Below, one piece after another: positions 44,505 to 53,643 of a stretch of 64,000 nt of DNA. Source of the DNA: Pseudofrankia inefficax (GTDB lineage Bacteria > Actinomycetota > Actinomycetes > Frankiales > Frankiaceae); assembly GCF_000166135.1 (NCBI RefSeq), contig NC_014666.1, positions 4,340,001-4,404,000 on the forward strand, written 5' to 3'. Below the pieces are notes generated by a model, which was not told the origin of the DNA, did not search any database, and was given only the letters and a program-made list of their open reading frames with translations. Made by a program: the position numbers and the translations under genes. The stretch's first letter is position 1, and each line of letters opens with the position of its first letter.

Positions 44505-45122
44505 TCAGCGGAGGCGGCGCAGGGCGCCGAGGAACCCGCCCGGGGCGTCGCCCGCCGGGTCCGGCGTGGCGAAGGCCGCGTCGCGCAGGGCGCGCTGCGC
44601 GGAGCGCCGGGTCAGCCCGGTCAGCCGGTCGACGTACAGGGTGCCGGCCAGGTGGTCGGCCTCGTGCTGCAGGCAGCGCGCCAGCAGGCCCGTGCCGGCG
44701 TACTCGACCGGGTCGCCGGCCGCGTCGACGCCCCGGACCGTCGCCGCCGCGGCCCTGGCCGTCGCGTAGTGCAGCCCGGGGATCGACAGGCAGCCCTCCT
44801 GGTCGTTCTGCTCACCGGGGCCGAGCTCGAGGACCGGGTTCGCGACGACCCTCGGCGCCCGACCGCGCGCCCGCCCGGCCGCCTCGGGGACCGCGTCGTC
44901 CTCGTGCCGGTCCGGCCGGTTCGGCTGCCAGTCGGTGTCGAAGACGAACAGCCGCAGCCCGACGCCGACCTGCGGCGCGGCCAGCCCCACCCCGGGCGCC
45001 GCGTACATCGTCTCGATCATGTCGTCGACCAGCCGGCGCAGCCGGTCGTCGAAGACCGTCACCGGCCCGGCTGGCGTGCGCAGCACCGGGTCGCCGAGGA
45101 CCCGGATCGGCAGGACGGTCAC
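44505..45122 (-). CDS. def: peptide deformylase
   Basis: A 205-residue metalloenzyme that removes formyl groups from nascent proteins. The three motifs are present: GVGLAAPQVGVG, QEGCLSIPG (metal Cys) and LQHEADHLAGTLY (HEADH). An insertion of about 20 residues (NRPDRHEDDAVPEAAGRARG) separates the first two motifs, longer than in E. coli Def. The GTG start fits. Actinomycetes often carry several Def copies, so this need not be the only one. Confidence 0.94.
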   Translation of the reverse strand: MTVLPIRVLGDPVLRTPAGPVTVFDDRLRRLVDDMIETMYAAPGVGLAAPQVGVGLRLFVFDTDWQPNRPDRHEDDAVPEAAGRARGRAPRVVANPVLELGPGEQNDQEGCLSIPGLHYATARAAAATVRGVDAAGDPVEYAGTGLLARCLQHEADHLAGTLYVDRLTGLTRRSAQRALRDAAFATPDPAGDAPGGFLGALRRLR

Positions 45123-45221
45123 GCGGCCCGCCCCCGACGGCGAGCGGTGGGCGCGCCCGGCGGCACGCGGCGGGCCGGCGGCACGGGGGAGATCGTCACG
45201 CGAGCGCAGTCCTCGGCAGTC

Positions 45222-47036
45222 TCAGCCGGCCGCGGCCGGGGTCGGGAACCGGACCACACGGTAGCCGGCGCCGGCGAGCAGCTCCGGGATCAGGCGCACC
45301 ATCTGGGCGTCCTTCTCCTTCGTCTCCGCCGACAGCTCGTCATACGGCCGGATGTCCGGATGCAGCAGCCTGTCGTTGTCCCGGACGTCGCCGAACGACC
45401 AGCCGTTCGCGACCCGGTTGCGCATCCAGCGCTCGTGCTCCCAGCGCGACAGCCGGTCGACCTCGTCGGCGGTGAACGCGAACTCCTCGGGGGCGGCGGC
45501 CATCCGCGCGCTGGCGCAGCCGATCAGGCGCAGCTTGGTCTCGATGTCGCGCGCCTGGTCGTAGTTGTTCGACCGGTACTTCTCCGGCAGGTTCTCCCAC
45601 GCGACCAGGGCCTCGTTGTCGTCGCGCACCTCGCCGGACTCCAGCCGCTGCCGGCAGTAGTCGACGTGGATCGCCTCGGCCCACGCCTCCAGCCGGTCGT
45701 CGGGCGCGTCGTCCGGATCGCACGCCCGCTCCCGCTCGGGGAAGAAGTCCAGATCGTCGTAGAGCGCGGCCATCGGGCCTTGCCTTTCTGTGCTGCCTGG
45801 GCGAAGCGCCTCGCCCAGTGGGCTCATCCGGTCGACCCGGACCACCACCGACCGGCGCGTCGGTGGTCGGGATGTCGCGAGCGCCTTGCGCAACGCCAGC
45901 TCGGCGTCCGCGTAGCAGACGAAGATCTGGGTGACGAAGGCGCCGGGGTGGCTCGGGTGGACGAGCTGGTCGAGGCCGAGGGCGTCGACCTCGCTCTCCT
46001 CGCAGGCGATGTCGAGCATGTCCTCGACGACCCCGTACCGCCGGCACAGCCGGTCGACGAGGCTGGCGGCCTGCTCGTCGACGACGACCACCGCGAGCCG
46101 CCCGCCGGCTCCCCCCAGCGCCCGGTGCCGGCGGCGGGCGATCTCCACGACCAGCTCGCGGCCGAACGTGGACAGCCCGGCCACGACGACCGGTTCGGAG
46201 CCCACCGGGTCCCAGCGCGGCCGGACCTCGTCCAGCAGCAGCCGGGCCCCCAGCCGGGCCGGGTTGTAGAACTCGATGGTCACCGGGTCGCTCGCCGGGC
46301 GGCGCAGCAGCAGCATCCACATCGCGTCGAGCACGTCCGGGTCGGACTCCTCGACGAGGCAGCGCAGCGGGTCGGTGCCGGCGCGGCCCGCCGCCCTCGC
46401 GACGGTCTGGGCCGCGGTGACGACGGCGCCGTTGTGCCCGGTCGCCGGCCCGGTGACGTAGAGCCGCTGGGCCCGCCCCACGCCGGCCGCGCGCAGCAGC
46501 GCCTCGCTCGCCGGGTCGCCGACGAGCACCGTCACCCCGTCGCCGCCGACCAGGTCGACCAGGTCGGCCCGGCCGTGCTCGGCGACGAGCACCACCCGGA
46601 CCCGCGCCGCGCGCAGCTTCGCCACCAGCGCGAGGGCGCCCGGCCCGGACCCGCAGACCACGACATGGCCGCTGGCCAGCCGGGCCCGCAGCCGGGCCGT
46701 CGGCAGCACCAGCACGTCCGCGAGCGCGTAGAGCGTCGCCGCCGGCGCGAGGAACCGGGCCACCTGCAGCGGCACGGAAAGGGCCGTGTCGGGCAGGGCG
46801 GGGGGCTGGAAGACGAACAGGCCGAGCGAGCCGTACAGCAGGTCCAGGAAATGGCTCCCGAAAGAGCCGGGCACGGCCGCGGCGCGGTCCATTCGCCACT
46901 GGCCGACGACGGCGAGCGCGACGGCCGCGACGGCCGCGAGCGCGCACAGCAGCCGCCAGGCCCGTGGCCCGACGAGGAGACCCCGCGCCGCGGCGCGCAC
47001 GGTATTCACGCGCCGCCGACGCCCGCTGCCGTCCAC
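45222..47036 (-). CDS. membrane TrkA-N/RCK-type protein with C-terminal RyR domain
   Basis: A 604-residue protein; the GTG start follows AAGGAGCAGG. Residues 25-110 hold two hydrophobic helices (LLCALAAVAAVALAVVG and APAATLYALADVLVL) with an amphipathic loop between them, like a pared-down channel pore. Two Rossmann/RCK modules follow (HVVVCGSGPGALALVAKL at about 125; PVVVAGLSTFGRELVVEIA at about 290). The last about 150 residues are a bacterial RyR domain (ENLPEKYRSNNYDQARDIE, RWEHERWMRNRVANGWSFG, PYDELSAETKEKD). Inference: a ligand-gated cation-conducting or nucleotide-sensing membrane protein. RyR domains in bacteria are linked to signalling and conflict systems. Confidence 0.82.
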   Translation of the reverse strand: MDGSGRRRRVNTVRAAARGLLVGPRAWRLLCALAAVAAVALAVVGQWRMDRAAAVPGSFGSHFLDLLYGSLGLFVFQPPALPDTALSVPLQVARFLAPAATLYALADVLVLPTARLRARLASGHVVVCGSGPGALALVAKLRAARVRVVLVAEHGRADLVDLVGGDGVTVLVGDPASEALLRAAGVGRAQRLYVTGPATGHNGAVVTAAQTVARAAGRAGTDPLRCLVEESDPDVLDAMWMLLLRRPASDPVTIEFYNPARLGARLLLDEVRPRWDPVGSEPVVVAGLSTFGRELVVEIARRRHRALGGAGGRLAVVVVDEQAASLVDRLCRRYGVVEDMLDIACEESEVDALGLDQLVHPSHPGAFVTQIFVCYADAELALRKALATSRPPTRRSVVVRVDRMSPLGEALRPGSTERQGPMAALYDDLDFFPERERACDPDDAPDDRLEAWAEAIHVDYCRQRLESGEVRDDNEALVAWENLPEKYRSNNYDQARDIETKLRLIGCASARMAAAPEEFAFTADEVDRLSRWEHERWMRNRVANGWSFGDVRDNDRLLHPDIRPYDELSAETKEKDAQMVRLIPELLAGAGYRVVRFPTPAAAG

Positions 47037-47277
47037 CCTGCTCCTTCGAGCCGCTCCTCCGATTGGCCGCGAGTCCGAACATTATGCCGGTCGCGTCTGG
47101 ATCCGCCCACGGTCGCGACATCTGATTGCCGACAGGAGCTGTCCGAACGGGCCGCACGTGGCGTCGTCCGGAATAGCGCGGCGAAGCCGAGCGGAAAGTG
47201 TGCGGACGGCGCGGTAGTCGCGCGTGTCACGCCGGCAACGGTGGACTGCGCCGACGGCGCCGGGAGACGCTACCGGC

Positions 47278-47703
47278 GTGCTGACGAGGATCGATCACGT
47301 CGGGATCGCGGTGGCCTCTCTCGAGGACACCATCCCGATCTACGAGCAGGCCTTCAACCTGAAGTGCGTGCACCAGGAGACCAACGACCGCCAGGGCGTG
47401 CGCGAGGCGATGCTGCTCGTCCACGACGGCGATACGGGCGGCTCCTACGTGCAGCTGCTCGAGCCGATCCGGGAGGACACCCCGGTGGGCAAGTTCCTGG
47501 CCAAGCGTGGCCCGGGCATCCACCACATCGCCTACGGCGTCCATGACATCGACGCGGCGCTGGCCTCGCTCACCGTCAGCGGGTTCGACCTGGTGAACAA
47601 GACCCCCGTGCACGGCACCTCGGACAGCCGCATCGCCTTCATCCACCCGAAGGGCCTCGGCGGTGTCCTCACCGAACTAGTCGAAGCCGCGGGCCGCCAC
47701 TAG
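47278..47703 (+). CDS. mce: methylmalonyl-CoA epimerase
   Basis: A 141-residue VOC-fold enzyme interconverting (S)- and (R)-methylmalonyl-CoA in propionate metabolism. GTG 47278 is used, as the family begins LTRIDHVGIAVASLEDT. Metal ligands are His in IDHVGIAV, His in GIHHIAYGV, and Glu in GVLTELVEA, with LEPIREDTPVGKFL between. The length matches. The mutase and carboxylase genes are not in this window. Confidence 0.93.
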   Translation: MLTRIDHVGIAVASLEDTIPIYEQAFNLKCVHQETNDRQGVREAMLLVHDGDTGGSYVQLLEPIREDTPVGKFLAKRGPGIHHIAYGVHDIDAALASLTVSGFDLVNKTPVHGTSDSRIAFIHPKGLGGVLTELVEAAGRH

Positions 47704-47776
47704 CTCACCGCGGCCACCGACGGCCGCCGGTCCGGGCGAGGTCGCATCCCCCGGGCCGGCGGCTCCCAGCGGTGGG

Positions 47777-49033
47777 CTAGTTGCTGGCGGTCGCGGCGCG
47801 CAGCGCGGCGGCGCGGTCGGACCGCTCCCAGGTGAAGTCCGGCAGCGGGCGGCCGAAGTGGCCGTAGGCGGCGGTCTGCTGGTAGATCGGGCGCAGCAGG
47901 TCCAGGTCGCGGATGATCGCGGCGGGGCGCAGGTCGAACACCTCGGTGACGGCGCGTTCGATGAGCGCGGGGGAGACCTGCTCGGTCCCGAACGTCTCGA
48001 CGAACAGGCCGACCGGCTCGGCCTTGCCGATCGCGTACGCGACCTGCAGCTCCACCCGGCGGGCGAGGCCGGCGGCCACCACGTTGCGGGCCACCCAGCG
48101 CAGCGCGTAGGCCGCCGACCGGTCGACCTTCGACGGGTCCTTGCCCGAGAACGCCCCGCCGCCGTGACGCGCGTACCCGCCGTAGGTGTCGATGATGATC
48201 TTGCGGCCGGTGAGGCCCGCGTCGGCCCCGGGGCCGCCGAGCTCGAAGCGGCCGGTCGGGTTCACCAGCAGCCGGTAGCCGTCGACCTCCAGGCCGGCCC
48301 GGCTGCCGAGCTCCTCGGCGAGACGCTTGAGCTCCGGCTCGACGACGTGGGTCCGGATGTCCGGGGCGAGCCGTCCGTCGAGGTCGAGGCCCGGCTCGTG
48401 GTGCGCCGAGACGACGACGGTGTCCAGCCGCGCCGGCCGGTCGCCGTCGTACTCGATCGTCACCTGGGTCTTGCCGTCCGGGCGCAGGTACGGCAGGGAC
48501 CGGTCGTGCCGGACGGCGGCGAGCCGGCCCGCCAGCCGGTGTGCCAGCATGATCGGCAGCGGCATCAGCGCGGGAGTCTCGTCGCTCGCGTAGCCGAACA
48601 TGATTCCCTGGTCGCCGGCGCCCTGGCGGGAGAGCTCGTCGTCCCGGCCCGCGTGCCCGCGCGCGCCGCCCTGGGCCGACGCCCCCAGACCGGTCCGGGC
48701 CTCGTAGGCGTTGTCGACGCCCTGGGCGATGTCCGGCGACTGCTGGCCGATGGACACCAGCACCTCGACCTTCGCCGCGTCGAAGCCGGTCGCGGCGTCG
48801 TACCCGATGCCGGCGAGCGTGCGCCGGACGGTACCGACGACGTCCACGTCGGCGTCGCTCGTCACCTCGCCGGCGACGTGCACCTTCCCGTTCGCGACGA
48901 GCGTCTCGACCGCCACCCGCGACCGCCGGTCCGCGGCCAGATACGCGTCCAGCAGGGCGTCGCTGACCTGGTCGGCCGCTTTGTCGGGATGGCCCTCGGT
49001 AACGGATTCCGACGTGAATAGGCGCCTGGACAT
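47777..49033 (-). CDS. metK: S-adenosylmethionine synthetase
   Basis: A 418-residue enzyme that makes SAM from methionine and ATP. ATG 49033 follows AAGGAAGG. Signatures are [35 protein letters not shown] and [19 protein letters not shown]. Residues about 115-130 carry an unusual glycine/arginine insertion ([18 protein letters not shown]) in the flexible active-site loop just before GAGDQG. No SAM riboswitch was recognised in the leader. It is convergent with the methylmalonyl-CoA epimerase gene. Confidence 0.96.
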   Translation of the reverse strand: MSRRLFTSESVTEGHPDKAADQVSDALLDAYLAADRRSRVAVETLVANGKVHVAGEVTSDADVDVVGTVRRTLAGIGYDAATGFDAAKVEVLVSIGQQSPDIAQGVDNAYEARTGLGASAQGGARGHAGRDDELSRQGAGDQGIMFGYASDETPALMPLPIMLAHRLAGRLAAVRHDRSLPYLRPDGKTQVTIEYDGDRPARLDTVVVSAHHEPGLDLDGRLAPDIRTHVVEPELKRLAEELGSRAGLEVDGYRLLVNPTGRFELGGPGADAGLTGRKIIIDTYGGYARHGGGAFSGKDPSKVDRSAAYALRWVARNVVAAGLARRVELQVAYAIGKAEPVGLFVETFGTEQVSPALIERAVTEVFDLRPAAIIRDLDLLRPIYQQTAAYGHFGRPLPDFTWERSDRAAALRAATASN

Positions 49034-49325
49034 AACAATCCTTCCTTCGGGCGGTGAGGCAGCGCTGACAGTCGCCCATCGTCGCCCCCACCGGCCGCGT
49101 CGCCCGGCATTAGTGACGGCCCGGCCCCGGGTGCGTCCTCCCCGCGCCGGGCGTTCCACTCACCCATGCGTAAGCGGCGAGAAATACCCTGGCGGCCCTG
49201 TATCCCGGGTTGTCACACCGGAATGTCCGACCGCGGCCGAATGCCCTCCGCCGCCCGCCGCACCGAATCCCGGCGGGGTGGCGCCGGTGCCTCCTCTGAC
49301 AAGGCGCCCCGTCCCCGAAACCAGC
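49034..49325. other. metK leader and promoter region
   Basis: No gene is recognised. The AAGGAAGG ribosome site is at its left edge (minus strand). I looked for SAM-I, SAM-II and SAM-IV hallmarks in the minus-strand leader and did not see them. Copy E of the dispersed repeat begins right after. Confidence 0.4.
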
Positions 49326-49402
49326 AAGATCGCTGTTCTCGCCCTCGCGTGGCTGTAGCCGCGGCGGTTTTGTGACCAGCGAGGGCCGAAACGACGATCA
49401 AG
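49326..49402. repeat. dispersed inverted-repeat element, copy E
   Basis: AAGATCGCTGTTCTCGCCCT and AGGGCCGAAACGACGATCAAG arms, with a more diverged centre (GTGGCTGTAGCC) than the other copies. It lies between metK and the F420-type nitroreductase gene. Confidence 0.7.
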
Positions 49403-49462
49403 CCAGCGGGCCGACCTCGCCGGACCCGGCGCTGGGCGGTCGTGGTCGGCGCCGCCGCCGGG

Positions 49463-49873
49463 TCAGCCGCGCGGGCGCAGGCGGACCAGCGGGATCCTGC
49501 GGTCGCCGGCCTTCTTCTGGTAGTCGGCGAAGGTCTGCGACTGGCCGACGAAGCCGGCCCATTCGCGGTCGTAGTCGGCCCCGGTGAGCTCGCTGGCGGT
49601 CACCGCGACCGTTCCCTGCTCGGCGGTCTCGATCGTGGTGTCCGGGTGCGCGACCAGGTTGTGGTACCAGGACGGGTGCGAGGGCGCTCCGGCGAACGAC
49701 GCGGCCACGACCCAGTCGTCGCCGGAACGGCGGCCGAGCACCGGGGTCACCCGTTCCGCACCGCTCTTGGCGCCGACGGTGTGCAGCAGCACCAGGCTGC
49801 GGCCGAAGCCGCCGGTCGTCACCTCGCCGTGGTTCGCGCGGAACTCGGCGATGACGGTCTCGTTCCAGCTCAT
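49463..49873 (-). CDS. deazaflavin (F420)-dependent nitroreductase-family protein
   Basis: A 136-residue split-barrel protein of the DDN/FDOR-A family: MSWNETVIAEFRANHGEVTT, LVLLHTVGAKSGAERVTPVL, SHPSWYHNLVAHPDTTIE and a QKKAGDRRIPLVRLRP end. In mycobacteria such proteins bind F420H2 and reduce quinones or nitroaromatics. It is alone on its strand; the 488 bp upstream hold no gene that I can see. Confidence 0.9.
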   Translation of the reverse strand: MSWNETVIAEFRANHGEVTTGGFGRSLVLLHTVGAKSGAERVTPVLGRRSGDDWVVAASFAGAPSHPSWYHNLVAHPDTTIETAEQGTVAVTASELTGADYDREWAGFVGQSQTFADYQKKAGDRRIPLVRLRPRG

Positions 49874-50361
49874 CGGAACGCTCCTCGTTGTCGGGATGCC
49901 AGCAGGTCCAGACGCCCCGCGCCGCGGGCGCGAGCCCGCCCGCGCGGTTCGGTCGTCGTGGACGGTAACGCCGCCAGCGACCTGATCCGTCCCACGCCGC
50001 ACCTGCGCGCGCTCCGGCGAACGGCCTGAGATCTGAGTCCCGTAGGGAGAACCGGGCATGGAGGCGGGTGCCCGGTGTCTGCTGCCCGGCGCTGGCCGGA
50101 CAGCCGGTCCGGCGCCGAAAGTGGCAACTCGTGTGGCTGTCAGCCGGTCTGGTGAAAAGGTGCCTTTACCTGCCGCCTGATCGCTGACGTGGCCTGAATC
50201 AGGGACCACTCATACCTGATGGGGTCCGCGGGCGGGATTCAAACCGCACTCATGGGAAGTCTGGGACCGGGCGGGCGTTGTCGGGGCGACACCGGTTCTC
50301 GCGGGCGGTCGGGGCGCTCAGGCACAGCGTCCGGCGAGTCCGTGTCCGCTGGGCCTCCCGG
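49874..50361. other. intergenic stretch without recognised gene
   Basis: Both strands carry only short GC-biased frames. A segment around 50226-50250 has a T-arm-like sequence but does not fold into a tRNA. No repeat or hairpin stands out. Confidence 0.45.
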
Positions 50362-50862
50362 CTATGCGAAGGCCCAGCGGGTGGGGGAGCCGGTGAAGTT
50401 GGAGTCGGTCAGCGCGAAGGCGGTGCTGGGACGCAGCCGGAAGGTGACGTTCGCGGCGAAGAAGGAGACCGGATAGTCGGTCCGGTATTTCGTGTTCACC
50501 GCGGCCGTGAAGTGGCCGATCGTGGTGGCCGCGCGGATCCGGTCGGTGCGGCCCTCGACGACGACCGGTTCGGCCGCGTTGTCGGTGGTCAGCGTCGCGA
50601 AGGGGCGGATCGAGAGGTTGCGGGCCTTGCGGGACTCCTCGCCGGAGCTGAACCAGAGGGCGTCACCGAGCCAGACGCCCCAGACCGGCATGACATGCGG
50701 GCGCCCGTCCGGCCGGACCGTCGCCAGCCAGTAGTCGTGCGACGCGGCCAGCCGTTCGACCGCCCAGCTCCACGGCAGCAGACCGCCGCCCTCGTCGGCC
50801 GGCAGCGTCCCGTAGCCCGGCATGTACGGCCTGCTCGCGATCGGTTCCAACTGTGTACCCAT
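50362..50862 (-). CDS. pyridoxamine 5'-phosphate oxidase-like (FDOR-B) protein
   Basis: A 166-residue split-barrel flavin/F420-binding protein: LAASHDYWLATVRPDGRPHV, MPVWGVWLGDALWFSSGEES, KARNLSIRP, TTDNAAEPVVVEG, and a C-terminal VTFRLRPSTAFALTDSNF. This is the general-stress/PNPOx-like group of actinomycetes, and the substrate is unknown. It is the second split-barrel gene in a row on the minus strand but is 488 bp from the first, so probably a separate unit. Confidence 0.87.
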   Translation of the reverse strand: MGTQLEPIASRPYMPGYGTLPADEGGGLLPWSWAVERLAASHDYWLATVRPDGRPHVMPVWGVWLGDALWFSSGEESRKARNLSIRPFATLTTDNAAEPVVVEGRTDRIRAATTIGHFTAAVNTKYRTDYPVSFFAANVTFRLRPSTAFALTDSNFTGSPTRWAFA

Positions 50863-51058
50863 GATCGCCCCTCCCCAGCGGGATGTCGGCTCGGGACCAT
50901 CATCCCGTGCCGAGGCGACTTTCGGTCGATATCCAGCTGATCTCGTGTCGCCGCGATCGAGCGCGACCGCGAGGCCTCCTGATGAGCCCGCTCGAGGCTG
51001 CTGCCAGCGTCTGCGCTGGTCGGAGCGCTGATCCGCCCAGGTCGAGTCCTGGATCTCC

Positions 51059-51170
51059 GGAGGGCTGACGGCGGCGATCGCGGACGGTATGGAGATGATC
51101 CGCCGGGGGCGACGCCGACGTCGTTGCCGCGGGCGGTGCGGAGGCGCCGGTCACCGGCCTGACGCTGGTT
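51059..51170 (+). pseudogene. remnant of a beta-ketoacyl synthase, frameshifted
   Basis: Frame one reads GGLTAAIADGMEMIRRG and then, after a one-base shift at about 51108, GDADVVAAGGAEAPVTGLTL. Together these reproduce the conserved ketosynthase block I-x-D-A-x-x-x-I-R-x-G-x-A-D-x-x-x-A-G-G-x-E-x-x-x-T. Nothing before or after continues the domain convincingly. The surrounding 50863-51416 gap has no other gene; a 48-codon frame (51260-51406) precedes the next gene without a ribosome site. Confidence 0.5.
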
Positions 51171-51416
51171 CTGCGCCGGGTTGCCCGGCCGGGCGCGGCG
51201 TCTGACCATCTACAGACTGATGGGCGCCCGCTTCGACCCAGGGCTGGTCGGCCTCGCCGATGGTTCGACCTCTCCAGAGCAACGAGGCCCTGGCCCGGAT
51301 GATTCTCACCCACGATCAGGTGGAGGGGCGGGCATTCGAGGGATTCGGGCCCGTGGCGAGCTCCGCACCGCGATCCGGCCCGATGATCCGTGGCCTGAGC
51401 TGCTGAGAGGACTGCC

Positions 51417-52349
51417 ATGCAAGCTGTCACCGTTCGAGACCGCGCTGCCGGCGTCGGTGGGCTCTCCCTGACGGAGCTGCCGTACCCCCATGCCGCCGAG
51501 AACGACGTCGTCGTGCGGGTGCACGCCGCGGGGTTCACCCCCGGAGAGCTTGACTGGCCCGGAACGTGGACGGATCGCGCCGGCCGCGATCGGACGCCGA
51601 GCGTGCCCGGGCATGATCTGTCGGGTGTCGTCGCGGCGCTGGGTTACGGAACCACCGGTCTGACCGTCGGCCAGCGGGTCTTCGGACCGACCGACTGGGC
51701 CCGCGACGGCTCGCTGGCCGAGTACACGGCGGTGGAGGCCCGCAACCTCGTCCCGCTTCCGGCGGACGTCGACCATGTCGTGGCCGCCGCGCTGCCGATC
51801 TCCGGGCTGACCGCCTGGCAGGGCCTGTTCGACCACGGCCGCCTCGCGACAGGCCAGACCGTTCTGATCCACGGCGCCGCGGGAGCCGTCGGTTCGATCG
51901 CGGTGCAGCTCGCGCGTGAGGTCGGGGCCCGGGTGATCGGCACGGGGCGGGCCTCCGCCAGGGACACCGCACTCGCTCTGGGCGCGGATGAGTTCCTGGA
52001 CCTGCAGTCCGATCGGCTGGAGGATGCCGGCAAGGTCGACGTAGTGTTCGACGTGATCGGCGGCGAGGTTCTCGAGCGCTCGGCCGCCCTGGTGCGCGCT
52101 GGTGGCACGCTCGTCACCATCGCCGCGCCACCCAAGGTCCTACCCAGGGGCGGGCGGGCGGTCTTCTTCGTCGTCGAACCCGATCGGGTCCGGCTCGCGG
52201 ACCTGGCCCAGCGGCTTCGGGACGGACGCCTCAAGCCGATCGTCGGGGCCGTGCGAACGCTCCCGGAAACGCCCTCCGCGTTCGCGCCCGACGGCCGCGC
52301 TCCCGGCAAGCCGATCATCAGGGTCGCGGAAAACGAAGAGCCGTCGTGA
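51417..52349 (+). CDS. zinc-independent quinone-oxidoreductase-like MDR enzyme
   Basis: A 310-residue medium-chain dehydrogenase/reductase. The N-terminal GroES-like domain has VVVRVHAAGFTPGELDWPG and VPGHDLSGVVAALG; the zinc-binding Cys/His set of alcohol dehydrogenases is absent. The Rossmann motif is HGAAGAVGSIAVQLAREVGA (about 160-179), NADPH-type. It resembles NADP-dependent quinone or enone reductases. The ribosome site GAGAGGA precedes the ATG. A hairpin at 52377 follows. Confidence 0.9.
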   Translation: MQAVTVRDRAAGVGGLSLTELPYPHAAENDVVVRVHAAGFTPGELDWPGTWTDRAGRDRTPSVPGHDLSGVVAALGYGTTGLTVGQRVFGPTDWARDGSLAEYTAVEARNLVPLPADVDHVVAAALPISGLTAWQGLFDHGRLATGQTVLIHGAAGAVGSIAVQLAREVGARVIGTGRASARDTALALGADEFLDLQSDRLEDAGKVDVVFDVIGGEVLERSAALVRAGGTLVTIAAPPKVLPRGGRAVFFVVEPDRVRLADLAQRLRDGRLKPIVGAVRTLPETPSAFAPDGRAPGKPIIRVAENEEPS

Positions 52350-52376
52350 TCGAAATACGGTCCGCGTCCGGCTGAG

Positions 52377-52402
52377 GCCCCGCCGCCCGCCGGGCGCGGG
52401 GC
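52377..52402 (+). terminator. terminator-like hairpin
   Basis: GCCCCGC and GCGGGGC arms around a GC-rich 12-base loop, 28 bp after the MDR stop, followed by TTG. The rest of the 312-bp gap to the DyP gene shows nothing else. Confidence 0.5.
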
Positions 52403-52661
52403 TTGTCCGTGCCCACCCGGCATCAGACGCCTGCCTACTGGTCCCTGTCCGCCTGGATCACGTCGGCCGGTGAGCGGACGTTCCGGCCGGCCCGTCGTGA
52501 CGATCACCATGCCCCCGGCGAGCGTCGGTCCCCGCTGTGTAGCGTCGGCGCCGGGTGCCCCCGCGCCGGGCGTCAGCGCGCGCGGCCGTCGACGGCCCCG
52601 AATCAGTCGTGTCGGAACGCGGGCGGCCACGAGGCCGCCCGCGGAGGGAGCGGATGGGTAC

Positions 52662-53570
52662 GTGACGCAAGCGGGGATCTTCGGGCTCGGCGCGCCGGAG
52701 CACAGCTACCTGGAACTGGACCTCGTCGACGGCGCGTCCGCCGTCGACCTCGTGAAGGCGGCCGCCGGTCTCGCCGGCCCGCTGTCGACCGGCGGCGGGG
52801 TCAACCTCGTCGTCGGTTTCCGGCCCGAGCTGTGGGTCGAGGTCGTCGCCGACGGGCTGCCGGCCGGTGTCACCGGCTTCCGCGCGCCGATCGTCGGCGC
52901 CGACGGCTTCCAGATGCCGGCCACCCAGCACGACGCCTGGCTGTGGATCGCCGGCAGCGACCGGACCACCGTCTACACGAACTCCCGCGAGGTGCTCGCC
53001 GCGGTCGCCGACGTCGCGACGGTCGCCACCGAGACCGGCGGCTGGGTCTACGCGCACAACCGCGACCTGACCGGCTTCGTCGACGGCACCGAGAACCCGT
53101 CGCTGCTGGACGCCCCGGGCGTCGCGATCGTCGCCGAGGGGCCCGGTGCCGGCGGAAGCGTCCTGCTCTTCCAGCGGTGGACCCACTCCACCGACGCCTG
53201 GGAGGCGCTGCCCGTCGCCGAGCAGGAGAAGGTCATCGGCCGGACCAAGGCCGACAGCGTCGAGCTGACCGAGGACGCCCAGCCGGCGACGTCGCACGTC
53301 TCCCGCAACGTGGTCGAGGAGGACGGCGCCGAGCTGAAGATCTTCCGACGTAACGTCGCCTACGGCACGGCGACCGACCACGGCACGATGTTCGTCGGCT
53401 TCGCCGCCCAGCAGCGCATCCTCGACCTGATGCTGCGGCGCATGGCCGGCGCCACCGAGGACGGCCTGCGCGACGCGCTGACCCGGTACACGACCCCGGT
53501 CAGCGGCGCGTACTACTTCATCCCGCCGGTCGCCGCTCTCGCCGGCTTCGCGCCCGAGGACGCCGACTGA
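52662..53570 (+). CDS. DyP-type heme peroxidase
   Basis: A 302-residue dye-decolorizing peroxidase. GTG 52662 (VTQAGIFGLGAPEH) is chosen with GGAGGGAG upstream; the preceding open frame is not family-like. The catalytic signature is GFVDGTENPSLLD (distal Asp and Arg follow), and the proximal heme His is in RWTHSTDAWEALPV or SHVSRNVVEEDG, as in DyP class B. No twin-arginine signal and no encapsulin-targeting tail are seen, so it is likely cytosolic and not encapsulated. Confidence 0.92.
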   Translation: MTQAGIFGLGAPEHSYLELDLVDGASAVDLVKAAAGLAGPLSTGGGVNLVVGFRPELWVEVVADGLPAGVTGFRAPIVGADGFQMPATQHDAWLWIAGSDRTTVYTNSREVLAAVADVATVATETGGWVYAHNRDLTGFVDGTENPSLLDAPGVAIVAEGPGAGGSVLLFQRWTHSTDAWEALPVAEQEKVIGRTKADSVELTEDAQPATSHVSRNVVEEDGAELKIFRRNVAYGTATDHGTMFVGFAAQQRILDLMLRRMAGATEDGLRDALTRYTTPVSGAYYFIPPVAALAGFAPEDAD

Positions 53571-53643
53571 CCGCTGCTCACGGGCGTCGGCCGCGCGTGA
53601 GCGGCGCGACTGGGGAGACACCGTGGTCCTAGGCTGACCAGCC

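Noticed and set aside
49034-49160. SAM riboswitch in the metK leader
   Set aside because: No SAM-I, SAM-II or SAM-IV consensus core was recognised; only a ribosome site is clear. A covariance-model search would be decisive.
50226-50255. tRNA-like T-arm (GGTTTGAATCCC on the minus strand)
   Set aside because: No matching acceptor, D or anticodon arms could be paired at the right distances.
52662-53570. Encapsulin cargo status for the DyP peroxidase
   Set aside because: The C-terminus (GFAPEDAD) lacks a cargo-loading peptide and no encapsulin gene is nearby.
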